Assembly: GCA_934643825.1 (NCBI GenBank)
Contig: CAKUCW010000008.1
Span: 1-64,000 of the forward strand
DNA from: an uncultured Clostridia bacterium
GTDB lineage: Bacteria > Bacillota > Clostridia > Christensenellales > Aristaeellaceae
Direction of reading: 5' to 3'
Length of the DNA stretch: 64,000 nucleotides
Below, piece by piece: positions 26,286 through 33,287 of this stretch. The position numbers and the translations under genes were made by a program. Below the pieces are notes generated by a model. The model was not told the origin of the DNA. It made no database searches and saw only the letters and a program-made list of their open reading frames with translations. Every line of letters begins with the position of its first letter. Within the stretch, counting starts at the first letter, position 1.

Positions 26286-27080
26286 ATGAAGCTTGGGTTT
26301 ATCGGTGCCGGAAATATGGGTTCTGCTATTATCAAGGGGATTGTTGACAAACAGCTTCTTCGAGCCGATGAGATATACTTGAGCCGAAAGCACCCGGAGA
26401 AGAGCGAAAGCTTTGTTAAAATGGGCATTCATGTTATGCAGGATAATGTTTCGCTTGTTCAAGCGGTTGATTGCATTGTGCTGGCAATTAAGCCTATCTA
26501 TCTTCAGGGAGTCATCGATGAAATTCATGATGCTTTAAATGGGAAATTTGTCATCTCCATTGTGGCTGGATGGACTTTCGAAATGCTGAAAAAGGCCTTG
26601 CCTCAAACGACACGCTTTGTACGCGTGATGCCGAATACGCCGATTGCCGTTGGCGAGGGCATGAGTCTGCTTTCGTGCCGCTATACCTGTACGGATGAGG
26701 AATTTGCGATCGCGCAATCGATTTTCTCTGCAGCTGGTAAAACCGTCGTTGTGGAAGATTCTTTTTTTTCAGCAGCCAATGGCATCAGTGGATGTGGACC
26801 TGCATTTGTTTATGAATTTATCGAAGCATTGGCTGATGGCGGCGTTCGTTATGGTGTTCCGCGAGCGTTGGCATACGAATTAGCTGCGCAAACGCTGATC
26901 GGTGCTGCAAAAATGGTTCTTGAGACAGGCGAACATCCTGGCAGACTTAAAGATGCTGTTTGTTCACCGGGTGGATCTACTATTGAAGGCATATATGCGC
27001 TTGAAAAAGGCGGTGTGCGTGCAGCTGTCATCGAGGCTGTCGGAGCAACCGTTGAAAAGACACAGCGTATGGTGCATTAA
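26286..27080 (+). CDS. proC: Pyrroline-5-carboxylate reductase
   Basis: 264 residues from the ATG at 26286 (GGAGG upstream). ProC catalyses the last step of proline synthesis with NAD(P)H. The Rossmann motif FIGAGNMGSAIIKG starts at residue 5; RVMPNTPIAVGEGM (~110-123), ANGISGCGPAFVYEFIEALADGG and the C-terminal VCSPGGSTIEGIYAL are hallmark segments. proA and proB are not in the window. rnhA and xer follow on the same strand. Confidence 0.95.
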   Translation: MKLGFIGAGNMGSAIIKGIVDKQLLRADEIYLSRKHPEKSESFVKMGIHVMQDNVSLVQAVDCIVLAIKPIYLQGVIDEIHDALNGKFVISIVAGWTFEMLKKALPQTTRFVRVMPNTPIAVGEGMSLLSCRYTCTDEEFAIAQSIFSAAGKTVVVEDSFFSAANGISGCGPAFVYEFIEALADGGVRYGVPRALAYELAAQTLIGAAKMVLETGEHPGRLKDAVCSPGGSTIEGIYALEKGGVRAAVIEAVGATVEKTQRMVH

Positions 27081-27135
27081 ATAATATGGATTCTGATATT
27101 GTTGATCTGTTGTTGATCGTTGGAGCGAGAGTTTT

Positions 27136-27573
27136 GTGAAAGAAATTATCATGTATACGGACGGAGCCTGTTCGGGAAATCCGGGTCCTGGTGGTTGGGG
27201 AACTGTCCTGATGTTCGGTGAGCATATCAAAGAAATCTCCGGATTTATGCCGGATACAACAAACAATCGTATGGAACTGTTTGCAGCGGTTCAAGGATTT
27301 ACTGCGTTAAAACAACCGTGCAAGGTTACGCTATATTCGGATTCTGCTTATTTGGTCAATGCATTTAAGCAAAACTGGATTGATTCATGGCAGCGCAACG
27401 GTTGGAAAAATTCTGCAAAGAAGCCAGTTGAAAATCAGGATCTTTGGAAATGGCTCTTGACCGTGATGCAGCCGCATGAGGTGATCATCAATAAGGTAAA
27501 GGGACATGCGGATAACCCTTGGAACAATCGCTGTGACGAGCTGGCAACAGGTCAGATTCGAGATCATCGTTGA
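27136..27573 (+). CDS. rnhA: Ribonuclease HI
   Basis: 145 residues from a GTG at 27136. RNase HI removes the RNA strand of RNA-DNA hybrids. Catalytic residues are visible: Asp in MYTDGACSGNPGPGGWG, Glu in NNRMELFAAV, Asp in LYSDSAYL, and the C-terminal VKGHADNPWNNRCDELA with His and Asp. The length is that of the classical single-domain enzyme, without an N-terminal hybrid-binding domain. GGAGCGAGAG lies upstream of the start. Confidence 0.95.
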   Translation: MKEIIMYTDGACSGNPGPGGWGTVLMFGEHIKEISGFMPDTTNNRMELFAAVQGFTALKQPCKVTLYSDSAYLVNAFKQNWIDSWQRNGWKNSAKKPVENQDLWKWLLTVMQPHEVIINKVKGHADNPWNNRCDELATGQIRDHR

Positions 27574-27598
27574 TCGGTGGCTCATAGGGAAGGATTTA

Positions 27599-27634
27599 AT
27601 AGACTTCGCAAAACTCAGGTTTTACGCAGTCTAT
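27599..27634. other. dif-like inverted repeat (candidate Xer recombination site)
   Basis: The architecture is 11-6-11: left arm ACTTCGCAAAA (27603-27613), spacer CTCAGG (27614-27619), right arm TTTTACGCAGT (27620-27630). The arms match at 9 of 11 positions as inverted repeats, and the symmetry continues outward to ATAG/CTAT, giving 13 of 15. It lies 20 bases upstream of the XerS-like gene; in streptococci difSL lies directly beside xerS. A 14-base part, AGACTTCGCAAAAC (27601-27614), recurs exactly at 28778-28791. The site call is inference from layout. Confidence 0.55.
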
Positions 27635-27654
27635 GATGTGAAGAGGTTGGTTTT

Positions 27655-28752
27655 ATGCCCAATGACTATCACACGCGAGCTGAGCTTGATCGAACCCATC
27701 GTCTGCGGGAATTGCTGCATGAATTGCCTTCCTGCTGTTCGGATTATTTTATTGCAATCGAACAGCAGACGAGCGCACTTACCCGACTCAGCTACGCTTA
27801 CGATTTAAAGCTGTTCTTTCAATATCTTTCCACTGAACTGCCAAAGTTTGGCGGAAAACCGATTACTGAATTCACAATCGCAGATATTCAGCAAGTTACC
27901 AAACAGGATTTGGAACGCTATGCTCGTTATTTGGCACTGTATATTAAAAATGAAACCCTGGATGATGGCGAAATCAATTCCCGCGAAATGACCAATCATG
28001 AGTACGGCATTAAGCGAAAATATGCTTCCCTTCGTGCATTTTATAAGTACTTGTTTTCAGATGGCTTTATTGAAAGCAACACGGCTTCTCTTGTTCCGCT
28101 GCCTAAGCTCCATGAGCGGGCAATCATCCGCCTTGATATAGATGAAGTTGCGCGAATTCTGGATGTTGCTGAAAGTGGTCAGGCTTTGCCTAAGACTTAT
28201 CAAAAATATCATCATGTTACGCGCAAGCGAGATGTTGCCATGTTATCCTTGTTCCTTGGAACTGGCATTCGAATCAGCGAATGTGTAGGACTGAATATCG
28301 ACGATTTCGACTTTGAGCAAAATGCTTTTGTTGTTACGCGCAAAGGCGGAAAAGAAGTCATTCTCTATCTTTCGGATGAAGTGGCAAATGCTCTCAAGGA
28401 TTATTGGGCTGAACGCAGGCAAATCGAGCCTTTGCCCGGTCACGAAAACGCATTCTTTTTGTCCATTCAGCGGCGTAGAATTTCTCAGCGTGCTGTTGAA
28501 AATATGGTAAAGAAATATGCAGCTATCGCAGCACCGCTGAAAAAGAAAATCAGCCCTCATAAATTGCGGAGTACATTTGGCACCAATCTGTATCGGGAAA
28601 CAGGCGACATTTACCTCGTAGCGGATGTACTCGGTCACTCGGATGTCAATACGACACGCAAGCACTATGCCGCCATCTCTGAAGATCATCGCCGTTTGGC
28701 GGCGCAAAAAACAGTTTTAAGAGAAGAACCTGAATTGCAAACAAAAGAATAG
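27655..28752 (+). CDS. Tyrosine recombinase, XerS-like
   Basis: 365 residues, close to the ~356 of XerS and longer than XerC/XerD (~300). Xer recombinases resolve chromosome dimers at dif. The N-terminal SAM-like DNA-binding domain is ~25-150. The catalytic domain (~160-345) has R206 (GTGIRISE), K230 or K233 (TRKGGKEV), H302 and R305 (SPHKLRSTFGT), H328 (LGHSD) and the nucleophile Y338 (TRKHYAA), so the active site is complete. The start at 27655 has AAGAGG upstream. With a dif-like repeat 20 bases upstream and gene strand bias reversing just beyond, I favour a single-recombinase dif system over a mobile-element integrase, though the latter cannot be excluded. Confidence 0.9.
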   Translation: MPNDYHTRAELDRTHRLRELLHELPSCCSDYFIAIEQQTSALTRLSYAYDLKLFFQYLSTELPKFGGKPITEFTIADIQQVTKQDLERYARYLALYIKNETLDDGEINSREMTNHEYGIKRKYASLRAFYKYLFSDGFIESNTASLVPLPKLHERAIIRLDIDEVARILDVAESGQALPKTYQKYHHVTRKRDVAMLSLFLGTGIRISECVGLNIDDFDFEQNAFVVTRKGGKEVILYLSDEVANALKDYWAERRQIEPLPGHENAFFLSIQRRRISQRAVENMVKKYAAIAAPLKKKISPHKLRSTFGTNLYRETGDIYLVADVLGHSDVNTTRKHYAAISEDHRRLAAQKTVLREEPELQTKE

Positions 28753-28755
28753 AAA

Positions 28756-28807
28756 TAATCGGTATGCTTTGCTGAGAAGACTTCGCAAAACATACCGATT
28801 TCTAATT
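28756..28807 (+). terminator. Terminator after the Xer gene, containing a copy of the dif-like half
   Basis: AATCGGTATG pairs with CATACCGATT, extended inward by CTTTGC against GCAAAA, followed by a T run near 28807. The right arm carries AGACTTCGCAAAAC (28778-28791), the same 14-mer as the upstream dif-like site and in direct orientation. Confidence 0.7.
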
Positions 28808-28816
28808 TTTTCTAAT

Positions 28817-29101
28817 TTATCGATTGCCGCGCATGAACGGAAACAAGTCGTCATCATTCATGGCATCATCGGGATCATCATCCAGTGTTTCTTCGTCATA
28901 AAGATATTCATTCGGATCCATAGTTTCATCGATAATGCCATCAACCTTGATTGCGCGATATTCTGGACTGTCTTTTCCATGATCCAACCCAATGCACTTT
29001 CCGCAATTATCGCAGATTTTTGTTGGATCCAAGTCGCAAAGATTACATTCGCCGCATTCCGTGCATTCGCGATCATATAAGACACAGCGTTTCCCTGCCA
29101 T
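28817..29101 (-). CDS. Small eight-cysteine acidic protein (unknown function)
   Basis: 94 residues from the ATG at 29101, which has GGGGG 7 bases upstream. Cysteines form two runs: C13-x2-C16-x2-C19-x2-C22 and C30-x2-C33-x2-C36, plus C6. This spacing suggests metal or Fe-S binding. The second half is highly acidic (DETMDPNEYLYDEETLDDDPDD) and ends in basic RGNR. I do not recognise a characterised family. A promoter (29157-29129) and a LexA box immediately upstream of it suggest DNA-damage control together with divergent lexA. Confidence 0.75.
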   Translation of the reverse strand: MAGKRCVLYDRECTECGECNLCDLDPTKICDNCGKCIGLDHGKDSPEYRAIKVDGIIDETMDPNEYLYDEETLDDDPDDAMNDDDLFPFMRGNR

Positions 29102-29128
29102 TTTCATTCCCCCTTATTCAGTCTGCTC

Positions 29129-29157
29129 ATTATATCACGATTTTTCATATCGGACAA
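29129..29157 (-). promoter_or_regulatory. Promoter of the eight-cysteine protein gene
   Basis: Minus-strand TTGTCC (29157-29152), 17-base spacer, TATAAT (29134-29129). The LexA box starts 12 bases upstream of the -35. Confidence 0.75.
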
Positions 29158-29169
29158 GTCGTTTGAATA

Positions 29170-29183
29170 CGAACATATGTTTG
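29170..29183. promoter_or_regulatory. LexA (DinR) operator
   Basis: CGAACATATGTTTG differs at one position from the Gram-positive consensus CGAACATATGTTCG. It lies between two divergent promoters: 7 bases before the lexA -35 and 12 bases from the -35 of the minus-strand gene. Confidence 0.85.
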
Positions 29184-29190
29184 ATATTTC

Positions 29191-29220
29191 TTGCTTTTTG
29201 CGGCTCGTTTATGTTATAAT
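29191..29220 (+). promoter_or_regulatory. Promoter of lexA
   Basis: TTGCTT at 29191-29196, an 18-base spacer and TATAAT at 29215-29220, giving a leader of about 58 bases. The adjacent LexA box supports autoregulation. Confidence 0.75.
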
Positions 29221-29284
29221 CTTCTGGAAGAGCCTGTAAGTAAGGGACATCTGATTTCACTAAGAAAGGAGCTGATGCGGTTTC

Positions 29285-29911
29285 ATGGCAGATAAAAAGC
29301 CTCGTGGAGATATGCAGGCACGCATTCTTGCTTATATCGAATCTGAGATAAAATCACGCGGATATGCGCCTTCTGTCCGAGAAATCGGAGAAGCTGTTGG
29401 CTTAAAGTCTACATCGACGGTCCATGGACATTTGACACGCCTTGAGAAGAAAGGACTCCTTCACCGCGATGCTATGAAACCTCGTGCGATGGGACTTTCA
29501 CTTCCCTCTTCTTCCCCATCATCATATGATGACACGGATGTGCGCCAGATTCCGGTTGTGGGGCGCGTTGCGGCAGGTGTTCCGATTCTTGCAGAAGAAA
29601 ATGTTGAGGAAGTGCTTTCGATGCCCATAGATGTTGTGGGAGAAGGCGAACTGTTTGCCTTGCGTGTTCGCGGAGAAAGCATGATACAGGCAGGCATTAT
29701 GAACAATGACTATATCGTAGTTCGCAAGCAACCGGATGCCAATAATGGAGAGATCGTTGTTGCAATGATAGATGATGAAGCAACGGTTAAACGTTTTTAT
29801 AGGGAATGTGGTCATGTTCGGCTTCAACCTGAAAATGATGCGATGCTCCCGATTATTGTGCCATCTGTAACCATTTTAGGCAAGGTTGTCAGCCTGATCC
29901 GAAAGTTTTGA
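29285..29911 (+). CDS. lexA: SOS repressor LexA
   Basis: 208 residues. LexA represses DNA-damage genes and self-cleaves when RecA filaments form. The winged HTH is ~5-65 (YAPSVREIGEAVGLKSTSTVHGHL). Cleavage site A97-G98 lies in VGRVAAGVPI, with catalytic S132 (RGESM) and K169 (ATVKRF) all present. AAGGAGCTGATG lies upstream of the ATG. The gene stands alone, with a terminator about 110 bases downstream. Confidence 0.97.
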   Translation: MADKKPRGDMQARILAYIESEIKSRGYAPSVREIGEAVGLKSTSTVHGHLTRLEKKGLLHRDAMKPRAMGLSLPSSSPSSYDDTDVRQIPVVGRVAAGVPILAEENVEEVLSMPIDVVGEGELFALRVRGESMIQAGIMNNDYIVVRKQPDANNGEIVVAMIDDEATVKRFYRECGHVRLQPENDAMLPIIVPSVTILGKVVSLIRKF

Positions 29912-30276
29912 GGATAGCGGCAACACATTCTATCATAAATAGAAAACAGGTTGGAAGAATCTGATATGTACCCGGCTTTCTGGATACTGGGTTAAAATTG
30001 AATTATTAGGTTTCCATCATGGATGCTTTCCTGAACTTAGAAGGAGGCATCCATTTTGTTTTATCTGGAATTCTGATTAACTTTAAAAATCACTCTGGAC
30101 AAAACGACTTTGCCTGCTGCACCCGCATAAACGCTCACGTCTGTTCGTTTTTTATCTCGAGCAACATCGTTTTTCTTAAATATGTTTTTTTAGAGGTGTT
30201 GCCCCATTACAGCCATTTGAAGTGTTGAAGAAAATGAACTCTTTCATGCGCAAAGGCATAAATAATCAAAATATAC
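29912..30276. other. Long intergenic region after lexA
   Basis: About 365 bases. It contains a terminator (30019-30064) and otherwise no gene I can support; a 69-codon + frame here starts inside the terminator hairpin and has no family resemblance. From about 30070 the sequence becomes AT-rich, like the following orphan gene. Confidence 0.5.
30019..30064 (+). terminator. Terminator downstream of lexA
   Basis: ATGGATGC pairs with GCATCCAT, extended inward by TTCCT/AGGA, followed by TTTTGTTTT. Confidence 0.75.
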
Positions 30277-30987
30277 TCAAATTTTGTTTTTTCTCACATA
30301 TAAATATACGATTGCAAAGAACAGCACAATCATGATATTTTGGAATTCATTTATAACAAATCCTACTTTGTTTTCAAAAACCGTAATGGGGTCATCACCA
30401 CATATAGCGCTCTTTGTAATTTTCAGATATCCATTTGCAAATATAGAAAGCAATCCGTTCTTGTTTAACGTATATTTATCTGTAGCATTCATTTTGCTTT
30501 CATTTTTCAGATATGAAATGTGTTTTTCAGTGTTTTCATCAGATATTACTCTTTTAACTTTAATCTTTTCTAAACAAAAATCAAACTCAGCTATAATTGA
30601 ACTTCTAATCCAGTATATCATGGCACCATTTTCTGTTGCTTCAACTAAATACCCTCCCATTGATCTAAATTTGTATCCATATATGATTTCGCCATTTCTA
30701 ACAACATATGTGCTTTTTTCTCTGTTTCCCAGTTCGTCACATCCAACTAAAAGATTTCCAGAACTAAACACATCATAGCACGTGATATGTTCCATAATTC
30801 TTTGTTTGTTATCTTTTCTTATATTTACTTTTTTCAAAAAGTCATAAGCATCTTGTTCATTCATTTCTACTGTTGAAAAAGCTCCCGCCCTGCTTTCGTA
30901 GTATTCATTAGAATGATTTTCAAACTTAATCATTACAAATGCAACAATTATAATGATAATTATCAAGTCTATCATCATTTTATTCAT
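30277..30987 (-). CDS. AT-rich orphan membrane protein (unknown)
   Basis: 236 residues with a very hydrophobic N-terminus (IDLIIIIIIVAFVMI, ~6-20) and a second hydrophobic helix near the C-terminus (IVLFFAIVYLYV) ending in RKNKI. The ~180 residues between have no recognised motif; they contain regularly spaced beta-like segments (GNLLVGCDELGNREKSTYVV) of the kind seen in sensor or WD-like domains, but this is only a guess. Base composition and codon use are much more AT-rich than every neighbour, and no clear ribosome site precedes the ATG. I read it as recently acquired DNA. Confidence 0.6.
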   Translation of the reverse strand: MNKMMIDLIIIIIIVAFVMIKFENHSNEYYESRAGAFSTVEMNEQDAYDFLKKVNIRKDNKQRIMEHITCYDVFSSGNLLVGCDELGNREKSTYVVRNGEIIYGYKFRSMGGYLVEATENGAMIYWIRSSIIAEFDFCLEKIKVKRVISDENTEKHISYLKNESKMNATDKYTLNKNGLLSIFANGYLKITKSAICGDDPITVFENKVGFVINEFQNIMIVLFFAIVYLYVRKNKI

Positions 30988-31356
30988 TTTAAATTTACCA
31001 TAAGAATAAAGTTCTTCTTTATTACTCTTCCCTTCACTACATTCTGTTTATTTTTTTTCTTCCCGATGTCAATACTGCATCAGGGCAGTCGATCTAAAAC
31101 CCACTTTGGAACTTCGCCTCCCTAAGCAAAACTGCGTATTTTTTTAAAAAAGAAAGCCCGACTTTCCCCGTCATCTGATCAGGAAAAATCAGGCTTTCAA
31201 ATGATGTTAAAATCAATAGAGCTTCGTGCCCGCCGGAATATGGGGATCAATCATCGCAAGTTTACAATTACAATCGCGGTCTTTCCAGCTTTTCCGGAGT
31301 CGATTGGCTTCATTGTCATTTAAAGGCGGTTATGTTTGCTTTGAACAAGTAAGGCA
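30988..31356. other. Intergenic region between the orphan gene and the DUF1292 gene
   Basis: It holds the minus-strand terminator of the DUF1292 gene (31199-31140). Right after the DUF1292 stop (TAATG overlap) is a tiny minus-strand frame, MPYLFKANITAFK then TGA. In the +1 frame it continues with 33 further codons ending MIDPHIPAGTKLY and a stop near 31216. Whether this is a small gene with a frameshift or chance is unresolved. Confidence 0.4.
31140..31199 (-). terminator. Terminator of the DUF1292 transcript
   Basis: On the minus strand GAAAGCC and GGCTTTC pair, with inner TTTCC/GGAAA, followed by TTTTTT. Confidence 0.75.
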
Positions 31357-31653
31357 TTACTCGTCAAAGTCGAACTCGTCGCCAGCCTGCTCTTTGAAGA
31401 TATCGAATACCTTCTGAAGCACATCGTCATCATCCACACCGACATAGGTTACTTCGTCCTCGTCGTCGGACTCTTCGTCTTCCATGACCTGAAGAATTAC
31501 GACTTCGCCATCATCTTCCTCGGTCGGCAGCAGGACAACGTACTCGTTTCCATCATACTCAATGGAAGCGCAGAACTCAAATTCAACGTCGTTGCCGTCC
31601 TCATCAGTCAGAACGATGATGTTATCATTTTCCATCTTTTCCATATCATCCAT
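31357..31653 (-). CDS. DUF1292 (YrzB-like) protein
   Basis: 98 residues from the ATG at 31653 (GAGGG 9 bases upstream). The family core MENDNIIVLTDEDGNDVEFEF, followed by EYDGNEYVVLLP and GEVVILQVMEDEE, is clear. The C-terminus is strongly acidic and ends YVGVDDDDVLQKVFDIFKEQ. The function of DUF1292 proteins is unknown; in many Bacillota they lie next to ruvX (yqgF) and yrzL, but neither is here. It has its own promoter and terminator. Confidence 0.88.
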   Translation of the reverse strand: MDDMEKMENDNIIVLTDEDGNDVEFEFCASIEYDGNEYVVLLPTEEDDGEVVILQVMEDEESDDEDEVTYVGVDDDDVLQKVFDIFKEQAGDEFDFDE

Positions 31654-31708
31654 GGTTAAAACCCTCACTTTCATCATACGATACAAATATATCTTTGCAT
31701 CTAACTAT

Positions 31709-31737
31709 AGAATATCACAGATAACGATAATATGCAA
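31709..31737 (-). promoter_or_regulatory. Promoter of the DUF1292 gene
   Basis: Minus strand TTGCAT (31737-31732), 17-base spacer, TATTCT (31714-31709) with an upstream TG extension. Confidence 0.65.
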
Positions 31738-31778
31738 TGGTTTCACAAAAATTTAATCGGAGTTTAGAGGTGTATGCT

Positions 31779-31982
31779 ATGTTATTCTGTCGTTCGATTC
31801 GATTGTTCGGTACGAATGAAGCAAGGCAAAATGCACAGGCTGTTTTGGAAAACATGCAGCAGGTACGGCGAATCGATTGCAAAAGTGATGTACTCTGTCT
31901 TCTGTCAACAATTCCGCTTACAGAGACGGAGTTGCTTCATGCTTTGAAAAAAAGCGGCATCAGCGGATTTTCGCTCTGCTGA
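31779..31982 (+). CDS. Small protein of unknown function
   Basis: 67 residues from the ATG at 31779, chosen because AGAGG lies 8-9 bases upstream; a GTG at 31770 is an alternative. The pattern NAQAVLENMQQVRRIDCKSDVLCLLSTIPLTETELLHALKKSGISGFSL resembles a ferredoxin-like fold such as heavy-metal-associated domains, but the CxxC metal loop is absent. It stands alone, convergent with the DEAD-box gene 10 bases on. Confidence 0.5.
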   Translation: MLFCRSIRLFGTNEARQNAQAVLENMQQVRRIDCKSDVLCLLSTIPLTETELLHALKKSGISGFSLC

Positions 31983-31992
31983 TGCCCGAATT

Positions 31993-33186
31993 TTATACAT
32001 TCTCTAAAAAGGGTTTACCATCTTCTTTTCGGCAAAGTGTACCGAATTCATCAAAAATAAGCGTGATCGGCTTACTGTCAATGTACTTGAGGATCTCATC
32101 CATGCGAATGCTGTCTCTGAAACTGACGAAAGAAAAGCTTACGCCTGCACGTTTTGCTCGACCGGTTCTTCCAATGCGATGCACATAGAATTCCTGTTTA
32201 TCAGGAAGGTCGTAATTAAAGACTGCTTCAACATCATCGACATCAATTCCGCGTGCCGCTACATCTGTTGCAACGAGAATCTCAAATTCGCCTTTTCTGA
32301 ATCCGGACATGACTTTATCTCGAATAGCCTGACGAACATCGCCATGCAGACATTCTGCGCTGTATCCGGCTTTCTTCAAGCGTTCACACAGACGCGCTGT
32401 CATATCCTTTGTGTTGCAGAAAATCATGGCACGTTTGTATTGATCCGAATCGAGCAGGTACAACAGATGCTCATATTTTTGCTTCGGATCGGATTCCACA
32501 ATATACTGCGTGATGTTAGGTTTATTCTCAGCCTGCGCTTGAACGACAATTTCAATGGGCTCTCTCTGGTATTTCCATGAAACAGTTAAAACATCTTGAT
32601 TTGTTGTTGCACTGAACATGACCAGTTGACGGTTCGGATCCGCACTCTCAATAACCTTTTCAACGTCCTGCACAAACCCCATTTTCAGCATCTCGTCCGC
32701 TTCGTCAAGCACCATCGTATGAACACTTCCAAGACGGATGTTCCCACGCTGCATGTGGTCAAGAAGACGCCCCGGCGTCGCAACAAGGATCTGCGGCTTG
32801 CGATTCAGCGCGTTCATTTGCTTTGAAAACGGCTGTCCGCCATAGATAACGGCAATCTTGATTCCTTTAATAAAGTGAGCAAGATTGGTCAATTCATCAG
32901 CAATTTGCTGAGCCAGCTCTCGGGTCGGAGCTAAAACAACTTCTTGGACAGAAGGATCATCCAGATTGACGTATTCCAACATCGGAATACCAAACCCGAG
33001 CGTTTTTCCCGTTCCAGTCGGCGCAATGGCAATGATATCATGACCATCCATCATCAAAGGAATACACTTTTCCTGAATAGCTGTCAGATTCTGAAAACCC
33101 ATCCAATCGAACGCCTGAACAACCTCGGGACTAATCCCCATTTTTTCAAGCGGATGAGTTGATGTCGTATTCTGTACTTCGCTCAA
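31993..33186 (-). CDS. DEAD-box ATP-dependent RNA helicase
   Basis: 397 residues starting at a TTG (33186) with GAGGG upstream. All helicase motifs are present: Q motif (GFQNLTAIQEKCIP), Walker A APTGTGKT, PTRELAQQ, TPGRLLDHM, DEAD in VLDEADEML, SAT, and in the second domain ATDVAARGIDV and HRIGRTGR. The C-terminal extension is short, without the RNA-binding tail of DbpA or CshA, so the specific role (ribosome assembly, mRNA decay or cold growth) is open. Confidence 0.94.
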   Translation of the reverse strand: MSEVQNTTSTHPLEKMGISPEVVQAFDWMGFQNLTAIQEKCIPLMMDGHDIIAIAPTGTGKTLGFGIPMLEYVNLDDPSVQEVVLAPTRELAQQIADELTNLAHFIKGIKIAVIYGGQPFSKQMNALNRKPQILVATPGRLLDHMQRGNIRLGSVHTMVLDEADEMLKMGFVQDVEKVIESADPNRQLVMFSATTNQDVLTVSWKYQREPIEIVVQAQAENKPNITQYIVESDPKQKYEHLLYLLDSDQYKRAMIFCNTKDMTARLCERLKKAGYSAECLHGDVRQAIRDKVMSGFRKGEFEILVATDVAARGIDVDDVEAVFNYDLPDKQEFYVHRIGRTGRAKRAGVSFSFVSFRDSIRMDEILKYIDSKPITLIFDEFGTLCRKEDGKPFLENV

Positions 33187-33218
33187 AACTCAGCCCTCAC
33201 AATTCTGTTTCTTTTCTA

Positions 33219-33254
33219 CTCTGATATTGTATCTCAGAGCGATGGATGTTTCAA
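33219..33254 (-). promoter_or_regulatory. Promoter of the DEAD-box gene with palindrome over the -10
   Basis: Minus strand TTGAAA (33254-33249), 17-base spacer, TACAAT (33231-33226). A palindrome, CTCTGA at 33219-33224 and TCAGAG at 33234-33239, is centred on the -10, which suggests an operator. Confidence 0.7.
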
Positions 33255-33287
33255 GGCATTGGGCACATTTTGAATGAAATTCTTAAC

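Noticed and set aside
27655..28752. Integrase of a prophage or integrative element
   Set aside because: Neighbours are housekeeping genes, there is no tRNA or phage cargo, and length and motifs are nearer to XerS; the 14-bp repeat keeps a small-cassette option open.
30019..30228. 69-codon + strand ORF after lexA
   Set aside because: It begins inside the terminator hairpin, has no ribosome site and low-complexity content.
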